DNA of 64,000 nucleotides from JAABRU01 sp050180235 (GCA_050180235.1 JBFXEJ010000007.1:40144-104143); one strand, 5' to 3'. Counted from the first letter of the stretch, positions 36,247 to 45,826 are shown. Program-made: numbers and translations. Notes: generated by a model not told the origin, from the letters alone.

Positions 36247-36581
36247 AAAATTATTCCTTACATGATGAAAAAAAATCAGGAGTTTTGACTCACGGCCTCC
36301 CGGTATTGCAAAATTTCCTTTGTGTCTTTTTTCTGTGTTCTCTGCGGGAAAAATGTCTGCCCCCAAAGCCTCTGCTGATCATAAATGAACAGTTCTCTGT
36401 ACTTTCCGGCATGAGCAGCCGCTGTCTTGCATATTTCCGGCATATTTTCAAGTCTGTTTTTTTTCATTTTCTGAAACCGGACGCTTCCGGGGCCGGTTTT
36501 TCTGAACTTCCGTCTGATTCCGGAGAAAAAGAACAGACATCCGGGCATCGGATCAGAATTGCATATTTATAAATTTATTGC
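36247..36581. other. Spacer with no supported gene
   Basis: About 335 bases. A 90-codon minus-strand frame (36276-36548) exists but its end runs through CACAGAGAACACAGA-type repeat sequence and it resembles nothing I know, so it is not called. The right end leads into the tRNA promoter. Confidence 0.5.
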
Positions 36582-36610
36582 TTGACATCCGTCTGAATCA
36601 GGGTTATATT
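36582..36610 (+). promoter_or_regulatory. Sigma-70 type promoter of the initiator tRNA
   Basis: TTGACA at 36582-36587, a 17-base spacer, and TATATT at 36605-36610, 11 bases before the tRNA. A strong match in sequence and spacing. Confidence 0.85.
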
Positions 36611-36621
36611 GTCAGAGTTAA

Positions 36622-36698
<77 letters not shown>

Positions 36699-36710
36699 AA
36701 AAAAATTTAA

Positions 36711-36742
36711 GGGATCCGGATGAAATCCGGGTCCCTTTTTTT
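36711..36742 (+). terminator. Rho-independent terminator after tRNA-fMet
   Basis: Stem GGGATCCGGAT (36711-36721) with ATCCGGGTCCC (36725-36735), three-base loop, then seven T (36736-36742). It lies between convergent genes. Confidence 0.9.
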
Positions 36743-36755
36743 GTATGATTTTCCG

Positions 36756-38531
36756 TCACAGCGCCAGTCCCTGTTTCTGCAAAGCTGCAATGCTTTCTCT
36801 CATACGGGGATTAAATCCCCCATGAATCTGCCCTGCGCTTTCTTTTCCCAGCCCCTTTACTCCGGCAAGTTCTTCAGAAGAGGCATTCATGATTTTGTCC
36901 GCAGAATCAAATCCCGCGGCAATCAGAGCGCGGATACTTCCTTTCCCCAGCCCCGGAATTCCCAAAGCTGTCAGCACAGTTTCAAAAGGCTTTTTCCTGC
37001 TTTGCGCAAGATCAGCGAAAAAGGAGCGGATTTTTGCATCACTGAATCCCGGTGTCTCTTTCAGGTCTTTTTCGCTCAGGCTGTAAATATCTTCCGGATA
37101 TTTCAGCCTGTTCCTGGCAATGAGACTGTCTGCTGCTGCCGCGCCCAGATATTTTATGCCCATTTTTTGGGCAAAATGCACAAGTCCCTCCCGGATCCGG
37201 GCCGGGCATTCCAAATTCGGGCAGATATGGTGACGGCCTTTCTGTTTCAGTTTTGTCTGACAGACCGGGCATTTTTCCGGCATTTGCCAGAAAAGGGCAT
37301 CGGGATTCTTTTTTTCTGCCACCTCCGCAACTGCGGGAATGACATCCCCTTTTCTCACAACACGTATTGTGTCGCCCGGAGCCAGTCCCAGCCTGCGGAT
37401 ATATTCCTGATTATGCAGAGTGGCCTGGCAAATCACAGCCCCGCGAATCCGTACAGGTTTAAATACGGCCACTGGCGAGGCCCGGCCCAGCCTTCCGATA
37501 TGCACCTCTATCTTTTCCAGAACCGTGACTGCATGGTCAGGACTGAATTTGTAAGCAATGGCCCAGCGGGGAAAACGCTCTGTATGTCCGAGCATTTCTC
37601 TGACCTTCAGATCGTCTGTCTTCAGCACCGCTCCGTCAGTTTCATAGGCAAGAGAATCCCGGCGTGCCCCGGCTTCCCTGATATATTTTTCTGCATCTCC
37701 AAAATTTTCCACACTGCGGTTTTGGGGATTTACGGGAAATCCGAGTTCCTTCAGCCAGTTCAGAACATCTGAATGGGTTTCCAGATTCTCAGGAATCCCC
37801 GTGACAGCCTCAAAGACAAAAATATCCAGCGGGATTTCCGCTGTTTCCCGGATGTCTTTTTTCCACAGCGCGCCCGCCGCCAGATTGCGGGGACTGCTAT
37901 ACTCCGGATTCCCCTTTTTCCGGAGATTCTCAAAATCCGTTTTTTTCACAAACACTTCTCCCCGCACTGTCAGGGAAAGCGGAGAAGACAGTCTCTGGGG
38001 AAGGGTGCGTATGGTTCGGATTTTGTCTGTCATATCATACCCCTCTCTGCCATCCCCTCTGGCTGCGGCCTTTGCCAAAATTCCCTTTTCATAGATCAGT
38101 TCAATGGCAGCTCCGTCAATTTTTTCTTCAGCCACAAATCGCAGAGTTTTCCCGGCTGCCTTTTCTGTTTTACTAATCCAGGTTTTCAAATCTGTCAGGG
38201 AATGGCATTTGTCCAGACTGAGCATGGGAACCGGATGCACAAATTTTGGAAAATCCGTGTCCGGAACAGGCCCGATCTGAGATGCGGGACTGTCCGGCAG
38301 AGCCAGTTCCGGAAATTTCTGCTCCAGATGAAGCAGTTCCTCATTCAGACGATCATACTCAGCATCTGAAATTTCAGGTTTTCCCATTTGATACAGATGG
38401 TTGTGACGGATGATTTCCGTACTGAGTTCCATGATTCTTTTCCAGGCCGCATCCGTATCCGGAATGCTGTCCGCAGGAAAAGCCGGAAGGACAAGCAGAG
38501 CGGAAAGTAAAATAATGGAAAAGAATTGCAT
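36756..38531 (-). CDS. NAD+-dependent DNA ligase with apparent signal peptide and no BRCT domain
   Basis: 591 residues. Adenylation domain with the active-site Lys in EEKIDGAAIEL near 137, NAD-binding Ia segment (EISDAEYDRL), OB fold (PVAVFKPVRIRGAVICQATLHN), a four-Cys zinc finger (CPVC...CPNLECPARI) and helix-hairpin-helix repeats (GLGKGSIRALIAAG, GVKGLGKESA). The chain stops where LigA would continue into a BRCT domain. Residues 1-20 (SIILLSALLVLPAFPA) look like a cleavable signal peptide. E. coli LigB also has such an N-terminus and lacks BRCT. An internal ATG at 38432 with GGAAAAGA upstream is an alternative start that would remove the signal and the first 33 residues. Confidence 0.88.
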   Translation of the reverse strand: MQFFSIILLSALLVLPAFPADSIPDTDAAWKRIMELSTEIIRHNHLYQMGKPEISDAEYDRLNEELLHLEQKFPELALPDSPASQIGPVPDTDFPKFVHPVPMLSLDKCHSLTDLKTWISKTEKAAGKTLRFVAEEKIDGAAIELIYEKGILAKAAARGDGREGYDMTDKIRTIRTLPQRLSSPLSLTVRGEVFVKKTDFENLRKKGNPEYSSPRNLAAGALWKKDIRETAEIPLDIFVFEAVTGIPENLETHSDVLNWLKELGFPVNPQNRSVENFGDAEKYIREAGARRDSLAYETDGAVLKTDDLKVREMLGHTERFPRWAIAYKFSPDHAVTVLEKIEVHIGRLGRASPVAVFKPVRIRGAVICQATLHNQEYIRRLGLAPGDTIRVVRKGDVIPAVAEVAEKKNPDALFWQMPEKCPVCQTKLKQKGRHHICPNLECPARIREGLVHFAQKMGIKYLGAAAADSLIARNRLKYPEDIYSLSEKDLKETPGFSDAKIRSFFADLAQSRKKPFETVLTALGIPGLGKGSIRALIAAGFDSADKIMNASSEELAGVKGLGKESAGQIHGGFNPRMRESIAALQKQGLAL

Positions 38532-38622
38532 GATTTCTTGACAGTTCCCTTCTTTTTTTATAATTTCCCAAAGGCTGAAAAAAAGCCGGTGTTCAACTTA
38601 AATTTCCAAAGGAGAATAAGAA

Positions 38623-39276
38623 ATGGATTTTAAAACGCATCTTGAAAAAGCATGGGCTTTGACGATGAAATACATCGTCCCCATGATCCTGATGACCCTT
38701 GTCATGGCCATTGCCGGAGCCCTGAGCCTCGGCATTCTGATTCCGGTAATGATGGCAGGATACATGCAGTCTGTCCTGATGATGGTGAGAAGCGGCCGTG
38801 AGCCCCGCATTCAGGATCTGTTTTCGGAAATGGGGCTGTTTCTGCCCCTGCTGGGATTCGGTCTTTCGGTCTTTGTGCTGGTGATGATCGGAATTTCCCT
38901 TTTTGTACTGCCCGGCATTGTTATCATCTGCGGTCTTTCATATATATGCCTGTATATGCTGCCGCTGATGACAGACCGGAAATTCAGTGTCATTGATGCG
39001 ATCAAAGAGAGCTTCAGAATGGTGACCTCAAATGATATTATGGATCACATCATTACTGCCATCCTGTTTCTGGGCATCAGCACCATCGGAGGTTCAGTTT
39101 TTATCGGTTTTCTCTTTACCCAGCCTCTGGCAACGATTTTTCTCATGATTGTGTATGAAGAAAAGATCAGCACAAATCCGCCCCGGCCTCCCGCAGCAGA
39201 ACCTTCTCCGGAAACTGTTCAGACGGAGACAGAGCCGGAGAAAGATGACGGAATCACCCTGAAATACAAGCCCTGA
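38623..39276 (+). CDS. Integral membrane protein (DUF975-like)
   Basis: 217 residues with about five to six membrane helices (roughly 15-48, 78-118, 143-175) and a proline/glutamate-rich cytoplasmic tail. The pattern LEKAWALTMKYIVPM...GILIPVMMAGYMQSVLMM...RIQDLF resembles DUF975 and glycerophosphodiesterase-associated membrane domains (RDP/YesL type), with the DLF motif after a GR turn. Function unknown. It is divergent from the ligase gene. AAGGAGAA precedes the ATG. Confidence 0.7.
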   Translation: MDFKTHLEKAWALTMKYIVPMILMTLVMAIAGALSLGILIPVMMAGYMQSVLMMVRSGREPRIQDLFSEMGLFLPLLGFGLSVFVLVMIGISLFVLPGIVIICGLSYICLYMLPLMTDRKFSVIDAIKESFRMVTSNDIMDHIITAILFLGISTIGGSVFIGFLFTQPLATIFLMIVYEEKISTNPPRPPAAEPSPETVQTETEPEKDDGITLKYKP

Positions 39277-39433
39277 CATTTGGGGCCGCAAAATTCCGGT
39301 CCGTTTCACTCCGCTTTATTTTGCAATCCATCAGGACACAAAAGGAATGCCCGGCACGGAGTGAAACGGAAGTCAGCCTGTCTGCGCACAGAATTCCTCC
39401 GGGTTTCACTCCGCGCTGTTTTGCATTCCGATG
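39277..39433. repeat. GTTTCACTCCG palindromic repeats
   Basis: Three units of GTTTCACTCCG or its complement CGGAGTGAAAC, at about 39302, 39357 and 39402, with adjoining TTTTGCA(A/T)TCC, able to pair with each other. They lie between convergent genes. Confidence 0.6.
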
Positions 39434-39736
39434 TCAGGAAACCGTGAAAATCGTATCCAGCTTCAGTACCCGGAACAGATCCCGTATAGCATCGGAAGTA
39501 TTGATGATTCGGATATTTCCACCGGAAATGGCCAGCTCTTTGTAAAAAAGAAGCAGTTTGCCAATGCCCGCGCTGCCGATATGACTGACACCTTTAAAAT
39601 CAAAAAAAACTTCTTTCAAACCAGTCCGGTTCAGAGCAAGGAACCGGGCTTTGAGTTCTTCTGCGCCGCTTTCATCAATTTTTCCGTTTAGTGTAAAACG
39701 GGCACTGCTTCCTTCCTGTGTCACATGCACTTCCAT
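39434..39736 (-). CDS. STAS-domain anti-sigma factor antagonist
   Basis: 100 residues, the length of RsbV/SpoIIAA. The phospho-acceptor Ser is kept (SHIGSAGIGKLL, Ser55, aligning with Ser58 of B. subtilis SpoIIAA), although the Asp before it is Gly. It follows, 75 bases downstream on the same strand, a protein that carries both a PP2C phosphatase and an RsbW-type kinase, its expected modifying enzymes. Unphosphorylated antagonists bind the anti-sigma kinase and free its target. Confidence 0.9.
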   Translation of the reverse strand: MEVHVTQEGSSARFTLNGKIDESGAEELKARFLALNRTGLKEVFFDFKGVSHIGSAGIGKLLLFYKELAISGGNIRIINTSDAIRDLFRVLKLDTIFTVS

Positions 39737-39811
39737 TTATCATTCCTTTATATAAATGTTGGATGCTGAAACGGCTGCACCATTCAGCATTAAAAATTCA
39801 CACCTGAACAC

Positions 39812-42442
39812 TCATCCGCGTTCCCAGAGTTTCATAAATTTTTCAGCCCGCTGCATCTGCTCATCGGCAATGGGATCCGGACATTTTTTGAAATAGGCAG
39901 TCATTTCTCTTCCGCCCCTTTTCCACCGTACATGCGTGCTGAAATACCGGATCATGAAAAGTCCCCTTCCCGATGTTCTGGTAATATTTTCCGTCAGAGT
40001 GGGATCAGAAATGCTTTCGGGATCAAATCCATCCCCCTCATCACTGATTGTCAGATGAAAATCATTTCCGTACCGCCAGCGCACGGCAATGCTTTTATCC
40101 GGATTCTGCTGATTGCCGTGTTTCCAGGCATTCAGAATCCCTTCCTCCATGACTGACCATACACGGGTATCAGGATCCTCAAAGCCCATCATTTCCAAAT
40201 CAGTCACAATATCCCGGTACAGATCACTGATCATCCGGAGAGCGTCATGGGTGTTCTCCGGTTTCAGTAAAATCTCATTATACGCATGTTTGTCTTCGAT
40301 TTCAAGACAGATCATGGTAATATCATCGCCGGAGGTGTTGACTGAAAAGGGTTCAACCGATTCTCCGCTCAGATCTGCCACGCGGCGCAGCAGCTCCCGC
40401 ATCAGATCCGAGGCATGAATATCATGATTGTCCCGGATGATTCTGTCTGCAATATCCCTGAGTTCCTGCATGGTGAGACTGCGGTTCAGATTGTTTTCCG
40501 GCATTTCCGTCAGTCCGTCTGTATAAAAGACAATACGGTCGCCGGGCATAAGCTGTATTTCTCCGGCAGTGTATTTTTCATCTTTCAGAATCGCTATGGG
40601 AATGTTGGTGCCGGGAAATCCGGGCGCAGGCAGCAGCATTGACCGGGTTCCCCGGATCAGCAGAAATGGCGGATGACCTGCGGAAACATATTTCATGCGC
40701 AGTGTTTCATGCGTGATTTCAGCACTGATGCAGGTAAAAAAATCATCTTCGCTGAAGGTTCCGGATCGGCAGATTTCATTATTGAGCCTGGAAATGACCT
40801 CCTCAAAGGAAAGACAGCAGTAATTGGTCAGAATTGCGTGGTGTATCAGATCCGTGATAATACTTCGCAGCACACAGCTTACCTGATGCCCGGACTGGTC
40901 TTTGAGTGTCACCACAGTTTTGCCGGCAAGATTCCGCATGAAATAATGGTCTCCGCCCTGCTTGTGGCAGGGTACGGAAAGACCGTCGAAAAAGAGCAGA
41001 TGTCCGTCTCTGATTTCCGTATAGCGCGGGGATACCCGGTTGACCAGATTGAGAACATTCCGGGAAAGATCAATATTGATATCCTGGCGCTTCATCAGAT
41101 CAATAATATCCGAAATATCGAGAAAACTCTGGATCAGATAATCCCTGTTTTTAAGCCGTGCATGAGCATAGGATCTCCGCACATGGATATGCTCCCCTGT
41201 CACTGTCTGTATGATGCAGTCACAGTTTTCCCCTTTGCGGCAGGATTCAGAGTCTGAAAATGTCTTCTCACAATTCCCTGCCCCGCAGGAACATCTGACA
41301 TACCGGGTATAATCCAGGCCGATAAGGGAATCGGGTGTGCTTCCGATCATTCTGGCAGCGCATGGATTTACATCAAATATTTTCAGGGTTTCAGGATCAA
41401 TAATCAGCACACCTGCCTGAATGGTGGACAGGATGGTACGCAGATATGCCTCGTTTTCTTTGATCGCCATTTCCGAACGTTTCCGATCCGTAATATCAAT
41501 CCACGAGACAATGCTCCTGCGGGTTTCAGGAATCATATCAGCCTTTGCAAAAACATCCCGGACAGTTCCGTATGCATCCCTCATCCGGCATTCATATTCG
41601 GAAGGAACATCCGGGTCGCCCGATATTCTGCGTGTGTGAAATGACTTTATCTTTTCCGCATCTTCGGGCATGATGAATTCCATCCATTTTTTTTTGCCCT
41701 GAATTTCACTTTTTGCATATCCGGTGAGTTTTTCACATTCCGCGTTGATCATGGAAATGGTGCTGTCCTCTTCCACAATAAGCATGGCAGAACCCGTGTT
41801 TTCAAAAACACTGCGGTATTTTTCCTCGCTTTTTCTCACCTTTTCCTCGGCCTGACGCCGTTCCAGGATTTCCTCCTCCAGCCGGGAATTTGCCCTCTGC
41901 AGTTCCGCTGTGCGCAGTGCCACCAGTTCTTCCAGATGATCCTGGTATTTCTTTAGATCAGCCTCTGCCTGACGCCGGAAAGTGACTTCTGCCTGCAACT
42001 GTTCATTTGCCGATTCCAGTTCCCGTGTCCTTTCCCTGACCAGTTTTTCCAGATAATCCCGGTACTGCTTGAGCTCAAGGTGATTTTTCACCCTGGCCCT
42101 TATAATGCTGGTGCTGAAGGGTTTGCGGATATGATCCACAGCTCCGAGGCGGAATCCCTTGCTTTCATTTCCCGTGCCTGTGATAAAAATGACCGGAATA
42201 TTAAGGGTCTGCGCATCCTCCTTTAATGCTTTGCACACCTCATGCCCGTCCATGCCGGGCATGGTAACATCCAGCAGGATGAGATCCGGCATTTTTTCCG
42301 ATGCGAGTTTCAGACCTTCGGGGCCGTTATCCGCTGAATACACGCCGTAACCGGACATGGAAAGCAGTTTTGTCAGCAGTGTGATATTGGCCGGATCATC
42401 ATCAATGACCAGCACATACTGCCGATCCTTTGGCTCATTCAT
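39812..42442 (-). CDS. REC-PAS-PAS-SpoIIE phosphatase-HATPase fusion regulator (paralogue)
   Basis: 876 residues from the ATG at 42442, with GGAGG just upstream and an 8-base overlap with the receptor gene; a start at 42469 is possible. Receiver (phospho-Asp near 58 in LLDVTMPGMDG), a long coiled coil (about 125-225), PAS domains at about 228-345 and 350-470, a PP2C/SpoIIE domain (GGDHYF, DQSGHQ, FYTDGL, GDDITM) and a GHKL ATPase (NAWKHGN, DEGDGFD, SGRGLFM). The second PAS carries a six-Cys cluster near 378-407, suggestive of metal or redox sensing. The STAS gene follows. Same order of parts as the 14154 gene and as Pseudomonas HsbR with HsbA. Confidence 0.92.
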   Translation of the reverse strand: MNEPKDRQYVLVIDDDPANITLLTKLLSMSGYGVYSADNGPEGLKLASEKMPDLILLDVTMPGMDGHEVCKALKEDAQTLNIPVIFITGTGNESKGFRLGAVDHIRKPFSTSIIRARVKNHLELKQYRDYLEKLVRERTRELESANEQLQAEVTFRRQAEADLKKYQDHLEELVALRTAELQRANSRLEEEILERRQAEEKVRKSEEKYRSVFENTGSAMLIVEEDSTISMINAECEKLTGYAKSEIQGKKKWMEFIMPEDAEKIKSFHTRRISGDPDVPSEYECRMRDAYGTVRDVFAKADMIPETRRSIVSWIDITDRKRSEMAIKENEAYLRTILSTIQAGVLIIDPETLKIFDVNPCAARMIGSTPDSLIGLDYTRYVRCSCGAGNCEKTFSDSESCRKGENCDCIIQTVTGEHIHVRRSYAHARLKNRDYLIQSFLDISDIIDLMKRQDINIDLSRNVLNLVNRVSPRYTEIRDGHLLFFDGLSVPCHKQGGDHYFMRNLAGKTVVTLKDQSGHQVSCVLRSIITDLIHHAILTNYCCLSFEEVISRLNNEICRSGTFSEDDFFTCISAEITHETLRMKYVSAGHPPFLLIRGTRSMLLPAPGFPGTNIPIAILKDEKYTAGEIQLMPGDRIVFYTDGLTEMPENNLNRSLTMQELRDIADRIIRDNHDIHASDLMRELLRRVADLSGESVEPFSVNTSGDDITMICLEIEDKHAYNEILLKPENTHDALRMISDLYRDIVTDLEMMGFEDPDTRVWSVMEEGILNAWKHGNQQNPDKSIAVRWRYGNDFHLTISDEGDGFDPESISDPTLTENITRTSGRGLFMIRYFSTHVRWKRGGREMTAYFKKCPDPIADEQMQRAEKFMKLWERG

Positions 42443-44192
42443 CTTTCCTCCGGCTTGTGCTCCCTGCAATCACCTTCATGAGTTCTTTCACAAAATGTTT
42501 CATTTCTTCGGCCTGGGCAGAAAGTTCCTCGGATGCGGCTGCGGTTTCCTGGGAATGGGCCGCCATCTGCTGGGTCACCTGTTCCAGCTCAGCGGCAGCA
42601 TGGCTCATCTGCTCTATGCCTGATGTCTGTTCTTTTGTGGCGGCCGTGATGGCTGAGGTTTTTTCGCCCATCACTGTGGCAGATTCAATAATATCCACAA
42701 AATCGTCATTGATACCTTTGATGGCATGTGCGGCCTGACTGACCTGTGAAATCGTGGCTGCGAGCAGATCCTGCGTGGCAGAGGCAGCATCTGTGGAACG
42801 CTGGGCCAGATTTCTGACCTCATTCGCGACCACCGCAAATCCGCTTCCGGCTTCCCCCGCGCGCGCTGCCTCTATGGCCGCATTCAGGGCCAGCAGGCTG
42901 GTCTGAAACGCGATTTCGTCAATGGTACTGATAATTCCCCGGACTTTGTCACTTTCCAACTCGATCCTGTGCATTTCCCGTGTCAGTTCCACAAGGGATC
43001 TGAGGGAATATCCTGATTTCTCTATATTCTGGTTCATCAGTTCCCGGCCGCCCTCTGTCAGTTTGGAGGTTTCCCGGCTCATGGCAGCAATTTCCACCAT
43101 TGTTGCAGAACTTTCCTCCAGCGCGGCTGCCTGCTCTGCCGCATTCTGGGCCAGAGACTGACTGGCAGACGCTATCTGATGGGCAGCCGCGGAAACCTGA
43201 TCCGCACCCGCATCCAATCCCCTGACCACTTTCCACAGGGATCTGAGAATCCGCCCGGCAAACAGCAGCACCAGCCAGATACCCAGTGCAAGGAAGCCCA
43301 GGGCGAAAACAATCATAACTTTTCGGACCTGATAAATTTCCGACATGAACTCCTTTTCAGGCTGGGTTACGGCCACTGTCCATCCGTTCCTGCCCACAGG
43401 CGCATATCCCGCAATCTTGAAAATGTTGTCAAAAAAATATCTTTCCACACCGGTCTGCTGATTGAGCATTTTAGGCACAATGCTTTCCATGCCCCTGAGA
43501 GTGGTAATATCCAGTTTCAGTACAAAGCCGTTTTTGGGATGGATAAGAATAATGCCTTTTTTATCAGCCACAAAGGAATATCCGGTATCCCCCGGTCTGA
43601 CAGACAGAATCTGTTCGGAAACCGGTTTCAGATTTACAAAAGCCGTCAGGGTTCCGGCAAAACGCCCCGGTTCGGAAAAAACCGGAACACAGACCGGAAC
43701 CAGGGGCAGACCGTCCTTTTCATCCATGATCACTTCTCCATCCGCTGTCTTCCCTTTTCCGGCCTTTATGAAATATCCCTGCTGCGCGATATTCATACCT
43801 CTGTGTTTACCGCCTGATCCGTCAGAAAACACATTTCCTTTCTCGTCACTTAAAAAGAGTTCCTTAAAAACATCTCCGGACTGCTCCATGATTTGTGCAA
43901 GTTCCGCATTCAGATCTCTGATTTCGGTTTCAGTTCTTTCCGCTGATTTTCCAAAGGCAGTTTTGAGGGTTTGGCTCACGGAAATCTGCCGGACGGATCG
44001 CTCCTGATCCGCCATGAATATCCGGATCATGCCTGCCAGATCTTTTGCTATATTGACAACATGCTCTCTGGCTATCCGATCCAGAGCTGCGGACGCGCGC
44101 ATATCTGAAAAAAATCCTAAGGACAGAATTGGAATCACGGCCAGGAGAATTCCCCCAAGTACAAGCCTGAATCTGAGCGACATTGTTTTCAT
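42435..44192 (-). CDS. Methyl-accepting chemotaxis protein (dCache sensor)
   Basis: 585 residues. Membrane helices at about 8-28 and 285-310 flank a double-Cache periplasmic sensor (GYFIKAGKGKTADGEV, VPVCVPVF, GDTGYSFVADKKGIILIHP, GWTVAVTQP). The signalling tip is DEIAFQTSLLALNAAIEAARAG. No HAMP domain is obvious. The stop overlaps the downstream PP2C-type regulator, so receptor and regulator are coupled as in the 12272/14154 pair. No methyltransferase or CheA gene is in the window. Confidence 0.93.
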   Translation of the reverse strand: MKTMSLRFRLVLGGILLAVIPILSLGFFSDMRASAALDRIAREHVVNIAKDLAGMIRIFMADQERSVRQISVSQTLKTAFGKSAERTETEIRDLNAELAQIMEQSGDVFKELFLSDEKGNVFSDGSGGKHRGMNIAQQGYFIKAGKGKTADGEVIMDEKDGLPLVPVCVPVFSEPGRFAGTLTAFVNLKPVSEQILSVRPGDTGYSFVADKKGIILIHPKNGFVLKLDITTLRGMESIVPKMLNQQTGVERYFFDNIFKIAGYAPVGRNGWTVAVTQPEKEFMSEIYQVRKVMIVFALGFLALGIWLVLLFAGRILRSLWKVVRGLDAGADQVSAAAHQIASASQSLAQNAAEQAAALEESSATMVEIAAMSRETSKLTEGGRELMNQNIEKSGYSLRSLVELTREMHRIELESDKVRGIISTIDEIAFQTSLLALNAAIEAARAGEAGSGFAVVANEVRNLAQRSTDAASATQDLLAATISQVSQAAHAIKGINDDFVDIIESATVMGEKTSAITAATKEQTSGIEQMSHAAAELEQVTQQMAAHSQETAAASEELSAQAEEMKHFVKELMKVIAGSTSRRKDE

Positions 44193-45076
44193 TATATTGT
44201 GCTGCCTTTTTTTGAATGTATTCCCGGAGGTTCCGTAAGTGAGCGCCTCAGTCCAATGGGAAAAATATCAGAAATGCTGAAAAATTCAACAGATTTTCAA
44301 AAAAATATTTCGGAAGTTCCTTTTTTCCCACAGGCGAAATTGCATAGAGAGTGTTTGAAAAGTCTGTTTCCCCCCTTTTGCAAAGCAGGGCAGGGACTTT
44401 TCAGACACCCTCTGACCCCGCTGCAGTCCTCCCTGTTCCTGCGGATTCAGGGAAAAAGCTTTTCCAATCATTCCCATGCTTCGCGTCAATGCCATTGACG
44501 CTAAGGTGATTTCCAGAAAAGAATATCCCTTCAAAGTATCAAAAGCTTCCAGCTTTTGCCCTGTGCCTGTGAACTGAAATGGTATATTTATTTTCAGAAA
44601 TCACCTAAGCTTTTTCCCCATTTCGCAAAGGAGGATTTTGAAGTCTGAGCCCTTAGATGATTTACGAAAATATAGTGCATTGTTTCACCTAAAATTGTGG
44701 CTGTATTCCGAAGTAATGTCAGGATGTCGGATTACGCTTGCGCTAATCCGACCTACAATTTTAAGTGAAATGAAGCAATAGTTCTTTTACAAACTTCTGT
44801 CCTCTGCAAAACCCGGTGGAGGAGTGCAAAAATTAAGCGGAGCGGTTTTTTGCACAGAGGACAAAAGTTGAGGAAAATACTATAAATATCCCGGTTCAGT
44901 TCACAGGCACAGGCAAAAGCCGTAAGCCTGCGCTGCTTTTCCGGGATATTTTTTTCTGTAAAATCACCTTGAGTCAATGGCATTGATCCTTTGCATGGGA
45001 ACCGGAGTGAACCCGGTATATGTCCCGCCCGGAACGGCCATACTTCCGGACTGGGCGGGACAAGTCCATGAGTCCC
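44193..45076. repeat. Repeat-only region with compound element (44491-44981)
   Basis: No gene in 880 bases. Outer inverted ends are GCCATTGACGCTAAGGTGAT (from 44491) and ATCACCTTGAGTCAATGGC (to 44981). Inside lie palindromic-family copies C (44502-44608) and D (44872-44969) in opposite orientation, a GTCGGATTACGC...TCCGAC palindrome (44727-44756) and a GTGCAAAAATTAAGCGGAGC palindrome (44825-44856). Further left, about 44350-44415, are GTTTGAAAAGTC/GACTTTTCAGAC arms. Confidence 0.75.
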
Positions 45077-45559
45077 TTATTTTTCAAAGATCTGTGAGGC
45101 CAGTTTAATATCTTCCGGGCAGAACACAAAAAGACATTTTTCATCCGGTGCCGAAACCGAACCGTAGACATAGTTGATATTGATTCCGGCCTCCCCGAAT
45201 TTTGTGGTGATTTTCGCCATCTCTCCGGGACGGTTTTCCAGAGTGATGGCTATGACCTGAACCGTGTCAAAAAGGTAATCCTTCTGAGTTAGCAGTTCCA
45301 CCGCCTTTTCGGTCTGATCAACCAGAAGGCGGATCAGCGCAAATTCCGCAGAGTCTTTGCGCATGGAGTTGTAACTGGCGCTGGAGGCAATCCGTTTGAG
45401 GGATTTCCCCCTGGCCTGAAACAGGGTCTGTACATAACTGGAGGCATCCTGTATGGTGATGGCATCAATATTGATTCCTTCCGCAGAAAGCATGGAGGCC
45501 AGTCTTCCCAGTTCTCCCGGTACATTGTGCAGAAACAGAGAAATTTCGGTTCTTACCAT
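45077..45559 (-). CDS. Tandem ACT-domain protein
   Basis: 160 residues made of two ACT domains (about 5-75 and 82-155): LHNVPGELGRLASMLSAEGINI and ENRPGEMAKITTKFGEAGININ. ACT pairs bind amino acids and regulate enzymes or transcription. Stand-alone two-ACT proteins are common in anaerobes, often near phenylacetate-CoA ligase or amino-acid genes, but here none is adjacent. The ligand is unknown. A minus-strand -35-like TTGACA lies at 45603-45608. Confidence 0.88.
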   Translation of the reverse strand: MVRTEISLFLHNVPGELGRLASMLSAEGINIDAITIQDASSYVQTLFQARGKSLKRIASSASYNSMRKDSAEFALIRLLVDQTEKAVELLTQKDYLFDTVQVIAITLENRPGEMAKITTKFGEAGININYVYGSVSAPDEKCLFVFCPEDIKLASQIFEK

Positions 45560-45601
45560 TTTTCTTCTCCTTTTTGGTTGTAAAATATTCCCATGATTCT
45601 T

Positions 45602-45630
45602 TTGTCAAAACGCGGACAATGTAGTATAAC
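45602..45630 (+). promoter_or_regulatory. Candidate promoter, sharing its -35 with a divergent one
   Basis: TTGTCA (45602-45607), 17 bases, TATAAC (45625-45630). The complementary strand at 45603-45608 reads TTGACA, followed after 15 bases by a TATTTT box toward the ACT gene, so divergent promoters would overlap. Confidence 0.5.
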
Positions 45631-45796
45631 AGTTTTTCGGGAAAAGATCGTCATCCAAAAACTCCCAGGGTTTCCGGACAGAGATTTTCCCCGCTTCCAT
45701 AGCAACATTTTCCCTGACTTTCGGAAATATAGGGGAAAATGCCCGATGTAGTCAACCTGTTAATTGCTTTCCTGTCAATATATTTGTTTTTTGTTC

Positions 45797-45826
45797 TTGA
45801 CTGTGTGCCGGATATATAACTATAGA
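45797..45826 (+). promoter_or_regulatory. Candidate promoter of metF
   Basis: TTGACT (45797-45802), 18-base spacer, TATAGA (45821-45826), about 80 bases before the metF ATG. No riboswitch was recognised in the 345-base spacer. Confidence 0.55.

Noticed and set aside
36276..36548. 90-codon minus-strand frame before the tRNA
   Set aside because: Part of it is CACAGAG repeat DNA and nothing resembles a known protein.
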